Source: Methylobacterium sp. J-078 (lineage in GTDB: Bacteria; Pseudomonadota; Alphaproteobacteria; Rhizobiales; Beijerinckiaceae). From it: a stretch of DNA of 64,000 nt. This document shows positions 1-8,666 of this stretch, piece by piece; the first letter of the stretch is position 1, and every line of letters starts with the position of its first letter. Where the stretch lies: NCBI RefSeq assembly GCF_022829285.1, contig NZ_JAKSYI010000049.1, forward strand, positions 124,001 to 188,000, read 5' to 3'. The notes under the pieces are model-generated. The model worked only from the letters and a program-made list of their open reading frames with translations. It searched no databases and had not been told where the DNA came from. The position numbers and the translations under genes were made by a program.

Positions 1-615
1 GTCCTCCTCGATGGCGCCCGGCGCCCGAACCGGCATCGACAGGACCCGTCGCTCGGCCACCGCCGTCCGGACCCCGGTGCGCTGGAGCTTGCCAGGCGAG
101 ATCGTCACGGTGCCGTCGTCGGTGTCCTCGCCCTCGTAGACGGGGAGGTAGTCCATCCCCATCGAGTCCTTTTTCGGAATCGGCGAGGTGTCCGGAAGGC
201 CCATCGGGTTGCGGTAGAAGCGTACCTTGCGGGTGCTTGTAGGCGGCGTGGCCTGAGCCATGGCCATGTCGCCGGGGCCGGCGTCGGGCATCGCCTCCGC
301 CTCGTCGGGTTCGTCGAAGCGCACGTCCTCGCTCGCGTGGACGGCGCGATAGTCGCGACCGTCCGCCGTGCGCTTGGGCTCGGAGGCGTAGTCCGGCTTT
401 CCGTCCGGGTCCTGGTAGTAGACCACGGGACCCGTGGCCTTTGGTTGGTAGGGCATCGGGGCCGGTGACCCCGCGCCGGGCAGCCAGTGCGCGAACCCGT
501 TCCGCGCATGATGGACGAGCGCCGGCACGGGGCTGCCTTCATGCCCCGCGCCAAATCCCAAAACCCCCGCCGCCAGCGCGGCGAGGGTCCCGGCGGCCCA
601 TGCCGTCCGGCTCAC
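1..615 (-). CDS. CusB-like RND efflux periplasmic adaptor, partial (N-terminal 205 residues)
   Basis: Membrane-fusion subunit of a heavy-metal (Cu/Ag-type) RND efflux pump, linking inner-membrane pump and outer-membrane channel. The product starts with an N-terminal hydrophobic segment (residues 5-23). A heavy-metal-binding domain at about 130-163 reads FYRNPMGLPDTSPIPKKDSM and continues with GMDYLPVYE. An earlier stretch at 65-95 (YYQDPDGKPDYASEP, then DYRAVH) looks like a degenerate second copy that has lost its methionines. The adaptor body starts near TVTISPGKLQRTGV and is cut by the window edge. The GTG start overlaps the TGA of the upstream gene by four bases (GTGA), implying translational coupling. 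A pump subunit should follow outside the window. Confidence 0.85.
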   Translation of the reverse strand, partial: MSRTAWAAGTLAALAAGVLGFGAGHEGSPVPALVHHARNGFAHWLPGAGSPAPMPYQPKATGPVVYYQDPDGKPDYASEPKRTADGRDYRAVHASEDVRFDEPDEAEAMPDAGPGDMAMAQATPPTSTRKVRFYRNPMGLPDTSPIPKKDSMGMDYLPVYEGEDTDDGTVTISPGKLQRTGVRTAVAERRVLSMPVRAPGAIEED

Positions 616-1007
616 TTGGTGGCCTTGAACACCAGCTTGTTCTCAACGGTGCCGGTCTCGCCCTGCACCTTGGCCCCGAGCGAGAGGCGCCAGCCGCCGG
701 CCATCGTCAGCTTCGCCTTGAACCGGTAGAGGCCCGGTTCCGGCGACGGCAGCTGCTCGATCTTCGAGGTCATCTCCTCCATGCTGTCGGGCGCCATGTC
801 GATGCGCTTGGCGAAGATGACGGCGTTCGGCACGGGCTTGGACGTGCGCTTGTCGACGAGGCGGACGTCGAGGATGGCATCGCCCTGCTTGGCCTCGTCC
901 TTCACCAGCTGGAACTCGTAGTCCTTGGTGTCGGCCCGGGCCGCGGTGGTCAGGGCGAGGCCGAGCAGCGCAGCCGTGAGGGCGCGCGAAAACGATGTCT
1001 TGGACAC
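612..1007 (-). CDS. FixH/YtkA-like exported protein
   Basis: A 131-residue protein with a signal peptide (LTAALLGLALTTAARA) followed by a single beta-sandwich-like domain: DYEFQLVK, then VRLVDKRTSKPVPNAVIFAKRI and PGLYRFKAKLTMAGGWRLSL. This is the pattern of FixH/YtkA-type domains that often sit beside RND metal pumps. The GTG start at 1007 is chosen because CAGGAGA lies just upstream and the signal peptide begins there; a longer reading to 1178 adds only proline-rich non-conserved sequence. It is coupled by GTGA overlap to the CusB-like gene, so the two probably act together in periplasmic metal handling. The exact role is unknown. Confidence 0.75.
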   Translation of the reverse strand: MSKTSFSRALTAALLGLALTTAARADTKDYEFQLVKDEAKQGDAILDVRLVDKRTSKPVPNAVIFAKRIDMAPDSMEEMTSKIEQLPSPEPGLYRFKAKLTMAGGWRLSLGAKVQGETGTVENKLVFKATK

Positions 1008-1089
1008 GGTGGATGATCTCCTGAAAACGATGGGACCCGGGCCTTCAGGCGCGCGGGATCGGCCGGCGCAGGCGCCGGCGGCATCGGGT

Positions 1090-1518
1090 TCAGGCTCGGG
1101 GAGGCTCGGTGGGTGGCCCTTGCGACAGGCTGTCGAAGGAGGCGGTGACGGCCCGGGCGGGCACCTCGATGACGGCAACGCGGCCCGGAAGTCCGAGGGC
1201 CACCGGCAGGCCGGTGGCGACCTTCGCCAGGCAAAGCGCCATCAGCGGGCAGCCCTTCGAGCAATCGGGCATGTCCGGCCGCTCCTTGGGACAGCACGGC
1301 ATCTCGTCCATGGCCATCTCGTCCATGGCCATCTCGGCCATGTCATCCATGGCCTCGTCGGGCATCGCCATGGCGTGCCCCTGAACGGCCGTCGGCGCGC
1401 GCATGCCCGCGGCGGCCGCGAATGCGGTCATCGGCGCAAGGGCGAGGCCGAGCACTGCCAGCAGCGGGAGCAGCCTGCGAAGGACGAGCCAGAAGGTCAC
1501 TGGCGGATGATGCCACAT
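1090..1518 (-). CDS. Met/Cys-rich exported protein, possible copper-binding
   Basis: A 142-residue product of no recognised family. An N-terminal signal or membrane segment (residues 10-35) is followed by a Met/Asp/Glu-rich linker with repeated AMDEM units (about 50-73) and a Cys cluster (CCPKERPDMPDCSKGCPLMALC, residues 75-96). Met-rich and Cys-rich stretches are typical of Cu(I)/Ag(I) ligands, and the gene lies 82 bases upstream of the FixH-like and CusB-like genes on the same strand. A copper-scavenging role is inference. The start is uncertain: ATG 1518 is listed, GTG 1500 is possible, and neither has a clear ribosome site. Confidence 0.6.
   Translation of the reverse strand: MWHHPPVTFWLVLRRLLPLLAVLGLALAPMTAFAAAAGMRAPTAVQGHAMAMPDEAMDDMAEMAMDEMAMDEMPCCPKERPDMPDCSKGCPLMALCLAKVATGLPVALGLPGRVAVIEVPARAVTASFDSLSQGPPTEPPRA
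1301..1330. repeat. 15-bp tandem duplication encoding Met-Asp-Glu-Met units
   Basis: The 15-base unit atctcgtccatggcc occurs twice in tandem and is followed by a third, diverged copy. On the minus strand it encodes the AMDEM repeats of the Met-rich exported protein, so repeat-unit expansion is what enriches the protein in methionine. Confidence 0.8.
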
Positions 1519-1580
1519 CGTGGAGCGGCGAGGAAGGGACGGGACTACCGGACGCGCCGCCTGGCGCGGGCTTCCGACCA

Positions 1581-2360
1581 TCACCCAGCGGAGCGGCGTT
1601 GTAGCGCGAGCAGGCCGGCCGAGTAGACCAGCGAGACGAGAAGGGCTCCCGCGAGTGCCGCGGCGGCACCGAATGGCCGGACCATCAGGTGGACCGTCAG
1701 CAACGTTAGGCCGAACCCGAACACGCCTCGTACCGTGATGCCCGCCAACCGCGCCATCGCCGCCCCGCCGACGCGGCGATGCAGGATGACGAAGGTGCTC
1801 GTGAGGGTGAGCGGATAGGCGGCGATGACCCCGGTCCGCGCCGGCCCCAAAACCGCGCTGAGTGCCAGGACCCCCGTCACGAACAGCGCCACGGCCGCCG
1901 CCCTGACGACGAGGTCCAGTGGCCTCGGTCTCGCGACGACGGCACTCCGTGCGAGGATCGTCCGTGCGGCGGGTCGGGTGATGAGGATACCCGCGCCGTA
2001 GACGACCACGTTGAGGAGGAACGCCATCACCGGCGTCCAGGCGACAGCGGAGATGGGAACGGCCGCGGCGATCCACGCCATCGCCGCCGGGCCCAATGCC
2101 GCGACGAGGCCCCGGTGGGTCGCCCGCCGGGCGTAGACGATCAGGAACAGGCCCGTCGCCGCGTTCGCCGCGAAGCCGTTGAGGGCGGCCCCGGCGACGA
2201 AGGCCGCATCGTGCTCCAGGACCATGAAGACGTAGACCGGCCCGGCGGTGACCGGCAGGCTGATGATGAGCGCCCCCCAGACGGGACCGAGGATCTCCGC
2301 AAGCACCGAGGCGAGGACGACGACGGTTCCGGCGGTCAGTGCCCGGACGAGGGCCGTCAC
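1581..2360 (-). CDS. Integral membrane protein, unknown function
   Basis: A 259-residue, strongly hydrophobic protein with about seven to eight predicted membrane segments, for example GTVVVLASVLAEILGPVWGA, ITAGPVYVFMVL-like and LAGALLVSLVYSAGLLAL at the C-terminus. No motif allows a family to be named. It stands between the KfrA_N-type gene (73 bases upstream) and the Met-rich exported protein (62 bases downstream), all on the minus strand, so it may be part of the metal-resistance transcription unit. A transporter or metal-export role would be a guess. Confidence 0.7.
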   Translation of the reverse strand: MTALVRALTAGTVVVLASVLAEILGPVWGALIISLPVTAGPVYVFMVLEHDAAFVAGAALNGFAANAATGLFLIVYARRATHRGLVAALGPAAMAWIAAAVPISAVAWTPVMAFLLNVVVYGAGILITRPAARTILARSAVVARPRPLDLVVRAAAVALFVTGVLALSAVLGPARTGVIAAYPLTLTSTFVILHRRVGGAAMARLAGITVRGVFGFGLTLLTVHLMVRPFGAAAALAGALLVSLVYSAGLLALQRRSAG

Positions 2361-2433
2361 CCAGATCGCCGTCAGGATAGCACCCCATCCGGCGCGACGG
2401 CGCCGCTCCGGATCCCCACCGTGACCCGTCCTC

Positions 2434-3141
2434 TCACGCCGGACCCGCGCGTCTCCGCATGGTTCCGGGATAGGCGCCGCGTGCGAAGTTCCCGTGGTCG
2501 TCCACCGTGAAGTACCATCCGTGCGTCACCCTCACCCGCATCTTCTCGCGCAGGTTCGGCACCGTCAGGTCGTCGTGCTGCAGGGCCGCCCCTCGGATCG
2601 TCGAAGCCCTTAGGTCCGGCAGGATCGCCTCCGCCGTCAGCGTGCCGTCCGCCGGGATGAGTTCGTAGACCTCCCGCATCACCGCGTCCCAGAAATCCCA
2701 CGCACGCACGCGGCCCATCTGCCTCTCCAGGCGCTGCATCCTCTCGCGCATCCCAGCCAGCTCCTCCTGCGCCGCGTCGAGAGAAGCGAGCGCCTCGTTC
2801 AGAACCGCGTCTCGGGCCGCCAACGCCATCTCGTGGTTGCGCTCCTCGATGATGGACTTCACGGCGGCATCCGACTGCGCCTCCATCCACATGGCCGTCG
2901 CGAGCGCCCCGAAGGAGGCCTGGAGCCGTTCCGGGAGACCCTTCAAGTCGAGCTTCGGCCTGTAGTTTCGCTTGATTTTCCATGCGACCAGCAGCGGACC
3001 GAGCTCCCGGTTCGAACCGGCCACCTCGGTGAGTGCGATGAGCCCCGGGCGGATGGTTTTCAACGACACCGGCATATCGTTGAGCAGCAGTTCGTCGGCG
3101 ACCTGATCGAATTGCTCTTCGGTCGGCATCGGGCACTCCAA
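2434..3141 (-). CDS. KfrA_N-type DNA-binding, coiled-coil protein (copy 1)
   Basis: A 235-residue protein with a helix-rich KfrA_N-like DNA-binding region at about 8-65 (FDQVADELLLNDMPVSLKTI then LLVAWKIKRNYRPKLD). A charged coiled coil follows at about 105-145. The C-terminal block (about 150-225) is conserved with a second protein in this window at 41155-41895: WDAVMREVYELIPADGTLTA matches WDRVMREIFALIPPRGTATA, followed by LREKMRVRVTHGWYF against LRKKMDVRVHHGKFF. KfrA proteins of plasmids bind DNA and repress transcription or help partition. It lies downstream of sbcDC on the same strand, separated by a 20-bp-arm hairpin. Target unknown. Confidence 0.7.
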   Translation of the reverse strand: MECPMPTEEQFDQVADELLLNDMPVSLKTIRPGLIALTEVAGSNRELGPLLVAWKIKRNYRPKLDLKGLPERLQASFGALATAMWMEAQSDAAVKSIIEERNHEMALAARDAVLNEALASLDAAQEELAGMRERMQRLERQMGRVRAWDFWDAVMREVYELIPADGTLTAEAILPDLRASTIRGAALQHDDLTVPNLREKMRVRVTHGWYFTVDDHGNFARGAYPGTMRRRAGPA

Positions 3142-3186
3142 GACACGCCCCAGCCTCGCGAGTCATGGTTAATTGTTCGTTCGTAC

Positions 3187-3232
3187 CGATGGTAGCGGTA
3201 GCGGGTCACGCTACCCGCTACCGCTACCATCG
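3187..3232. repeat. Perfect 20-bp inverted repeat with 6-base loop
   Basis: The left arm 3187-3206 (cgatggtagcggtagcgggt) and right arm 3213-3232 are exact reverse complements, separated by cacgct. The arms themselves contain tandem GGTAGC units. It lies between the sbcC stop and the KfrA_N-type start. No U-tract follows the stem on the minus strand, so a plain intrinsic terminator is not the best reading; an operator, a processing hairpin or a REP-like element are alternatives. Confidence 0.85.
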
Positions 3233-3273
3233 ATGCCTTCCACCTCGCCGGTGCGATCGCTCCGGGGAAGGCA

Positions 3274-6200
3274 TCACCCCGGCAGGATGCCGTCCGTCAC
3301 CCTCACGACGCTGCGCCCGTTGCCCCGGCGCTCGACCCGCACCTGCACGGCGATGCGATCGATCATCGCGGCCACGTGGGTGATCACGCCGACGCGCCGG
3401 CCCTGACCCCGGAGGGTCTCCAAGGCATCGACCGCGACGTCGAGCGTCTCGGCGTCCAGCGACCCGAAGCCCTCGTCGATGAACAGGGTGTCGACGAAGG
3501 CCTGCCGCCCCTCCAACCCCGAGAGCGCCAGTGCCAGGGCAAGCGCGACGAGGAAACGCTCCCCGCCCGAGAGGCTGCGGGTGCCACGGAGTTCGTCGCC
3601 CATGTCCCGATCGAGGACGTGCAGGGACAGGTCCGCCGCCCGGCTGCGGACGAGCCGATAGCGCGGGCTCAGGACATTGAGCTGCTCGTTGGCCAGCCGG
3701 GCGAGGTGCTCCAGGGTCACCCCCTGGGCGAAGCGTCGGAACCTGTCGCCGCCGGCCGAACCGACCGCCGCGTCCACCATCTCCCAATGACCGAGACCTT
3801 CCCGGGCGGCCTCGATCTCGCCCGAAAGGTTCGCGGCCTGCCCGCGGGCCGCGTCGTCGCGTGCCAGTTCGGCGTCCAGGGCACCGTGACGGCGTTGGTT
3901 CGCCGCGACGAGGTCGGCGATACGTGCCACTGCGGCCTCGGTCCCCGGCACGTCGATCGCCGGGCGCGCTCTAAGGCCGTCGAGGTCCGCCCGACGGGTG
4001 GCCAGCGCTGCGACGGCCGCCTCGTGGCCACGGAGCAGGCGATCACGGGCATCGCGAAGGGCCAAGCGGGTCCCGGGCGGCACGGCGAGCAGGATCATCA
4101 CCGCGTCCGGGACTCGATCGCCGCATTCCGTCATGAAACGCTCGCGTGCATGCCCGGACAACTCCGTGGCCCTCCTGAACTGGGCGAGGGAATGCTCGAA
4201 CGCGCCGGAGGCCGAGGCGTGGACCGCGATCGCCGAGCCCACCGCCTCGTCCGCCGACCTCAAGGCTGCACGGGCCGTATCGCTGACGGCGTTGATGCGG
4301 GCACGGTGGATGCCGGTCGGTTCGCCTCCGAGCAGGCCGGCACGCCGCCGGCGCGCATCCTTCAGCGCCTCCGCCCGATCACCCGCCGCCCGTTCCGCAC
4401 CGTCCCTTGCGATCGTCGCCGTGGCCTCGGCTTCCACAGCCACGGCCAGGAGGGGGGAGCCGGCGTCCAGTTCGCCCTTGAGGATACCGTGGCGGTCGCG
4501 GAGGTCCCGGTAGGCGGCACCGATCCGCGCAACGCGGGATGCGGTGGCGTGCGGGTCCCGGTCGAGGTCGGCGAGGTCGAGCCCGGCGACGACGAGGTAC
4601 GGTCCCAATTCGCGATCGAGGGACTCCACGCGGTCAAGGAGTTCGCCGACGAGCGAACGTCCTCCTGCGGCGAGGAGCGCCGCCTCGTGTCGCGGACCCG
4701 CCTTGCCCGCGATGATGCCTTCGGCGGCGACGATCTCGCCCTCTGCGGCCTCGATGGACCGACCCTGCGCCCGGATCTCCCCGTCCAGTCCGCGTACCCG
4801 TTCCAGGACCCCTGCCACGGTGGAGCGCGCCGAGCGGGCCGCATCGATCACCGCGTCGAGGTGGAGAGAGGCCTCCGGTCCCGGGCCAAGCGGTGGCACC
4901 GGCGCCAGGCCCGCGGCACCGCAGGACGAGGTCAGGCCGGGCAGGAGTTCGGCGTAGGCGAGGGCGTCGTTCGACAGGCGAACCGCCGCCTCGGCACCCT
5001 CGCGTGTCGCGGTCTCCAGTCGGGCCGTCGCGCCCGCCTCGTCCGCGATCGCCGCTGCGATGTCCGAGCCGGCCCCGGCGATTTCCGCATCGATGACGGC
5101 CCTCCGCGCGCGCATGACCTCGGCGAGGAGAGCCAGCTCGTCGGTCCCGTGTTCGCCGTGCGCGACGGGGTGGTCGGCCGATCCGCACACCGGGCAGGGA
5201 CGGCCCGGGATGAGGGCGATCCGCATGTGCGCCGCCTCGGCGGATGCGCTGCGCTCGGCGAGGTCCGCCAGGGTCACGATCTCGGCACGCCCTCGGGCCG
5301 CCTGGCTCTGCGCCGCCTCCGCCGCCACGCGCCGCGCCGCCGCCATGTCGCGGGCTGTCGTCGCTTGCTCGCCGCTCGCACGTGCGCGTCCGATCTCTGC
5401 CTCGGCCCGTCCGAGACGGAGCATGAGGTCGCCGGCGGTCGAAAGCCGGGCCAGGAGTTCCCGGAGATGGGCGTCGCGGGCTTCCGCAACCTCGACGTCC
5501 AGGACCCGGCGCTCGACCTCGATGGTCGCGCGGGCCGCCATGAGACGCGATCGGGCCTCGCGTGCCGACGTCAGCCGATCACGCGCGACCGCCGTCGCGG
5601 CATCGGCCGCCGCGACGGCGGCCTCGGCATCCGTGAAGGCAAGGCGGGCCGCCGCGATCCTCGACGTCAGCGTCGCCCTCTTGTCGAACATCCCCGCGAT
5701 CTCCGCGGCCTTGACGGCAAGCGGTTCGGCAATGGCATCCGCGTCCATCCGCTGGGCCACCTCGGCAAGCCCGGCCACGAGCGCGTCGTGGGCTCGGCTA
5801 AGGCCGATGCGCCGGATCCGTGCCGCCTCGAAACCGGCGCCCGCTTCCATCGCGTTGACGTTCGCGGCCTCCGCCTCGCGATCGAGCCCGGCGAGTTGCG
5901 CGTCGAGGACCTCGGCGGCACTCCATGCCGGGGCGAAGGCACGAACGTCGGCTTCCGTGGCCTCGGCCGCGGCCCGCGCCGTGGCATGCCCGGCACGGGC
6001 TTCGGCGAGCCCGGCCTCCGCGGCCTCGACGTCCGCCTGGGCCCTGTCGCGAAGCTCCGCGGCGGCGGCGAGGGTGTCCCTGGATGAGGCGACGGCGTCC
6101 GCCGCCCGCCGCAAGGGCTCGACGGCGTCGAGTTCGGCCAGCCGGGCGGCATCGGCGTCGCCGGCCCGGACGAGGGCCGCGGCCTCGTCGGCCCGTGCCG

Positions 6201-7032
6201 CCGCCTCCGCCAGCTGCGTCTCGGCCGCGGCCAACCGCCTGGAATGGTCGAGGGCCGAGGCCAGGGCCGCCTGTTCGACGACGAGGCCCGGCATCGCGTC
6301 CTCGATCGCCTTGACCTCGACGAGCCTCGCATCCCGGTCCCCGGCGTCGAGGAGGCCGATGGCCTCGTGCCGCGCGACCAATGCGGCGTGGGTGGCCCGT
6401 TGCACCTCGGTGCCGGCATGGACCCGCTTCGAGATCTCCGAATAGACGGCCGTGCCGGTGATCTTTTCGAGCAGCTCGGCCCGATCCGCCTCGCTCGCGA
6501 GGAGGAAGGTGTCGAACTCGCCCTGGGCCAGCACCACCGTGCGCCGGAACTGCTCGAAGGTCAGGTCGGTGGCGGCCTCGACCGCCGCGAGCACCGCGGT
6601 CTTGCCGGTGGCGATCGGGGCGCCGTCCTCGATCCGTGACAGGCTGCGGCCCTCGTTCTGAAGGCGTCCATCCGCCCGGCCGCGGGCCCTGTACACCGTC
6701 CAACGCGCCCGGTACCCGATGCCGTCCCGGCCGATGAAGTCGACCTCGGCGAAGCCTTCGCCGGCCCCCCGGCGCAGGATGGCGCGCGGGTCGCCGGAGG
6801 CCATGGGCTGTCCGCTCGGGTCCGGCACCTCCTCGCGCCGTGCGGCGCTCACGCGGGGAAACTGCCCGTAGAGCGCAAGGCATAGGGCGTCGAGGATCGT
6901 CGACTTGCCCGCCCCGGTCTCGCCGGTGATGGCGAACATGCCCGTGTCGCCGAGGGGGCCTCGGTCGAGGTCGATATCGAACGGCGCGGCGAGGCTCGCG
7001 AGGTTCTCGCCGCGGATCGCGAGGATGCGCAT
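3274..7032 (-). CDS. sbcC: SbcC, ATPase subunit of the SbcCD exonuclease
   Basis: The 1252-residue SMC/Rad50-like ATPase works with SbcD to cleave DNA hairpins and process double-strand ends. Seen: an N-terminal Rad50-type lobe (MRILAIRGENLASL), Walker A GETGAGKST at 37-45, and long Ala/Glu/Arg-rich coiled coils. These flank a zinc-hook CPVC at 613-616. The C-terminal lobe carries the LSGGERF signature at 1154-1160 and Walker B LFIDEGFGSLD at about 1183-1193. Size and domain order fit the family. It starts 29 bases after the sbcD stop on the same strand, so the two form an operon. It appears intact. Confidence 0.95.
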   Translation of the reverse strand: MRILAIRGENLASLAAPFDIDLDRGPLGDTGMFAITGETGAGKSTILDALCLALYGQFPRVSAARREEVPDPSGQPMASGDPRAILRRGAGEGFAEVDFIGRDGIGYRARWTVYRARGRADGRLQNEGRSLSRIEDGAPIATGKTAVLAAVEAATDLTFEQFRRTVVLAQGEFDTFLLASEADRAELLEKITGTAVYSEISKRVHAGTEVQRATHAALVARHEAIGLLDAGDRDARLVEVKAIEDAMPGLVVEQAALASALDHSRRLAAAETQLAEAAARADEAAALVRAGDADAARLAELDAVEPLRRAADAVASSRDTLAAAAELRDRAQADVEAAEAGLAEARAGHATARAAAEATEADVRAFAPAWSAAEVLDAQLAGLDREAEAANVNAMEAGAGFEAARIRRIGLSRAHDALVAGLAEVAQRMDADAIAEPLAVKAAEIAGMFDKRATLTSRIAAARLAFTDAEAAVAAADAATAVARDRLTSAREARSRLMAARATIEVERRVLDVEVAEARDAHLRELLARLSTAGDLMLRLGRAEAEIGRARASGEQATTARDMAAARRVAAEAAQSQAARGRAEIVTLADLAERSASAEAAHMRIALIPGRPCPVCGSADHPVAHGEHGTDELALLAEVMRARRAVIDAEIAGAGSDIAAAIADEAGATARLETATREGAEAAVRLSNDALAYAELLPGLTSSCGAAGLAPVPPLGPGPEASLHLDAVIDAARSARSTVAGVLERVRGLDGEIRAQGRSIEAAEGEIVAAEGIIAGKAGPRHEAALLAAGGRSLVGELLDRVESLDRELGPYLVVAGLDLADLDRDPHATASRVARIGAAYRDLRDRHGILKGELDAGSPLLAVAVEAEATATIARDGAERAAGDRAEALKDARRRRAGLLGGEPTGIHRARINAVSDTARAALRSADEAVGSAIAVHASASGAFEHSLAQFRRATELSGHARERFMTECGDRVPDAVMILLAVPPGTRLALRDARDRLLRGHEAAVAALATRRADLDGLRARPAIDVPGTEAAVARIADLVAANQRRHGALDAELARDDAARGQAANLSGEIEAAREGLGHWEMVDAAVGSAGGDRFRRFAQGVTLEHLARLANEQLNVLSPRYRLVRSRAADLSLHVLDRDMGDELRGTRSLSGGERFLVALALALALSGLEGRQAFVDTLFIDEGFGSLDAETLDVAVDALETLRGQGRRVGVITHVAAMIDRIAVQVRVERRGNGRSVVRVTDGILPG

Positions 7033-7061
7033 GGATCAGGACCGGGCCGGGGGTCGGGGGC

Positions 7062-8300
7062 TCATGCGCCCGCCGCGGCGCGGTGGAACACGTCGAGGTG
7101 CGGGGCGGCGGGCTCGACCTTGTGGGTCCGTAGGAAGGCGAGGCGGAACAGGTCCTCCGGGTCGCGCTCGGCGAGACGGACCGCCGGGATGCCTTCGGGC
7201 ATCAGGTCCGGCACGGCCCCCTCGACGCTCGCGACCCGGACGTCGACCACCCGCACCGGGAACCCCTCGGCGATGCGATCCACCTCGGCCCGGTGACCGG
7301 CCGGCAGTCCCGTGCGGGCGAGCCGGATCTGCAGGAACGGCCGGACCTCGACCGGCAGGCCGGGATCGAGGTCGAGGGCCGCGAGATGATCGCCGAGCTC
7401 GCCCAGCGTCATGTCGCCGGCATCGGGCAGGCGCAGGAAGGGGACGGGGCGGTCGATGACGACGTGCTCCGTCCGCGCCGGGCCGTCGCCCACGGTCACG
7501 AGGGTGACCCCGTGGCGGTAGGCCAGTTCGGCGGCCGAGAGCGGGATGAGGGACCCGGAGTATCGTATGGTCGGACGACCTACCTGCTGTTCACGATGGA
7601 GATGGCCGAGGGCGACGTAATCGGCGTCCTCCGGGAAGACGTCGGACGGGACGGCATGCTCGCCGCCCACCAGGATCCGACGTTCCGCCCCCTCGGATTC
7701 CAGTCCGCCGGCGACGTGCAGGTGCCCGGTGACGAGGTATGGCAACCCCGCCAGTGCCGGCCGGGCCGCGTCGTGCAGGGCGGCGTAGAGGTCGCGCACC
7801 GCCCGGACGATCGGCGAGCCGGCCTCGTCGCGGACGCGGCCCACGGCGAGGCCGGGCATGCAGGCGGCTGTGGGATACGACACGCCGAGCACGTGGCCCG
7901 CCACCGCGCCGTCCTTGCGGATCGGCACCAGGTGCCGCGAAAGGTCGAGGGCACCGTCCGACCGCCTGACGTTGCCGACGACATGGACGCCGATGGCGTC
8001 GAGGAGGGCGCGCGGCGCCTCAAGGCGGCCGGCGGCGTCGTGGTTGCCGGCGGTGACCACGATCGTCATGGCGGGTCGGGCGCGATGCAGGCGCACCAGC
8101 AGCTCGTAGAACAGGCGCTGGGCCTCGCCGGACGGGTTCTGGCTGTCGAACACGTCACCGGCCATGACCAGGGCATCGACCTCGCGCGCCTCGACGATCG
8201 CCACGAGGGCATCGAAGACGCGGGCATGTTCGTGGTCCCGAGCGAAACCCCGCAAGGTCTGCCCGATGTGCCAGTCGCCGGTGTGCAGGACGCGGATCAT
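7062..8300 (-). CDS. sbcD: SbcD, nuclease subunit of the SbcCD exonuclease
   Basis: A 412-residue calcineurin-like metallophosphoesterase, the Mn-dependent nuclease partner of SbcC (Mre11 homologue). Motifs: HTGDWHIG at 6-13, GDVFD at 48-52, GNHD at 85-88, and the later GHLH-type motifs VTGHLH and ALGHLHREQQ. The C-terminal half matches the capping region that contacts SbcC. It is the first gene of an sbcD-sbcC operon; its start lies next to an AT-rich stretch that probably carries the promoter. Confidence 0.95.
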   Translation of the reverse strand: MIRVLHTGDWHIGQTLRGFARDHEHARVFDALVAIVEAREVDALVMAGDVFDSQNPSGEAQRLFYELLVRLHRARPAMTIVVTAGNHDAAGRLEAPRALLDAIGVHVVGNVRRSDGALDLSRHLVPIRKDGAVAGHVLGVSYPTAACMPGLAVGRVRDEAGSPIVRAVRDLYAALHDAARPALAGLPYLVTGHLHVAGGLESEGAERRILVGGEHAVPSDVFPEDADYVALGHLHREQQVGRPTIRYSGSLIPLSAAELAYRHGVTLVTVGDGPARTEHVVIDRPVPFLRLPDAGDMTLGELGDHLAALDLDPGLPVEVRPFLQIRLARTGLPAGHRAEVDRIAEGFPVRVVDVRVASVEGAVPDLMPEGIPAVRLAERDPEDLFRLAFLRTHKVEPAAPHLDVFHRAAAGA

Positions 8301-8666
8301 GATGCCGTGACTAGCGAAGTTTCCCTGGGCTGGCGAGGGGGGAGCGTGCGGTTTTTACCGCTGACGTTGCATTTATGGTCTTTGTTTGAAAATAATTACC
8401 CGATCCAATCAAGATAATGCGGTGATGATTGATAGTATCTGATCGAATTACATGCCGAACTAGGCGTTCTCGTTCGATCCCGTTCCGTTGCAAGCCATTT
8501 CAGTACATGGCCCCGAAGCCCCAACGAGCATTGCCATCGCCCCGGAACATGGGGGATCACCCTACGGACGGGAGGGCATGACCTGAGGCGCGGGGCGGCC
8601 TTTTCGATCACCTGACCCCTGATGACGATGCCGCGCACGCGGCCTTCTCAACGGCCGGAGGCCGGC
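8301..8666. other. Divergent intergenic region, AT-rich
   Basis: 366 bases between the divergent sbcD and metallophosphoesterase genes. The part from about 8355 to 8460 is clearly richer in A/T than the surroundings and is the likely place for promoters in both directions. No specific box, repeat or small gene could be identified with confidence. Confidence 0.5.

Noticed and set aside
105..554. 149-residue Arg/Thr-rich minus-strand frame
   Set aside because: It is a shadow of the CusB-like gene; the other frame carries the metal-binding domain and a coupled GTG start.
3376..6087. 903-residue plus-strand open frame
   Set aside because: It lies opposite sbcC, has no family pattern and is explained by high GC and coiled-coil codon use of sbcC.
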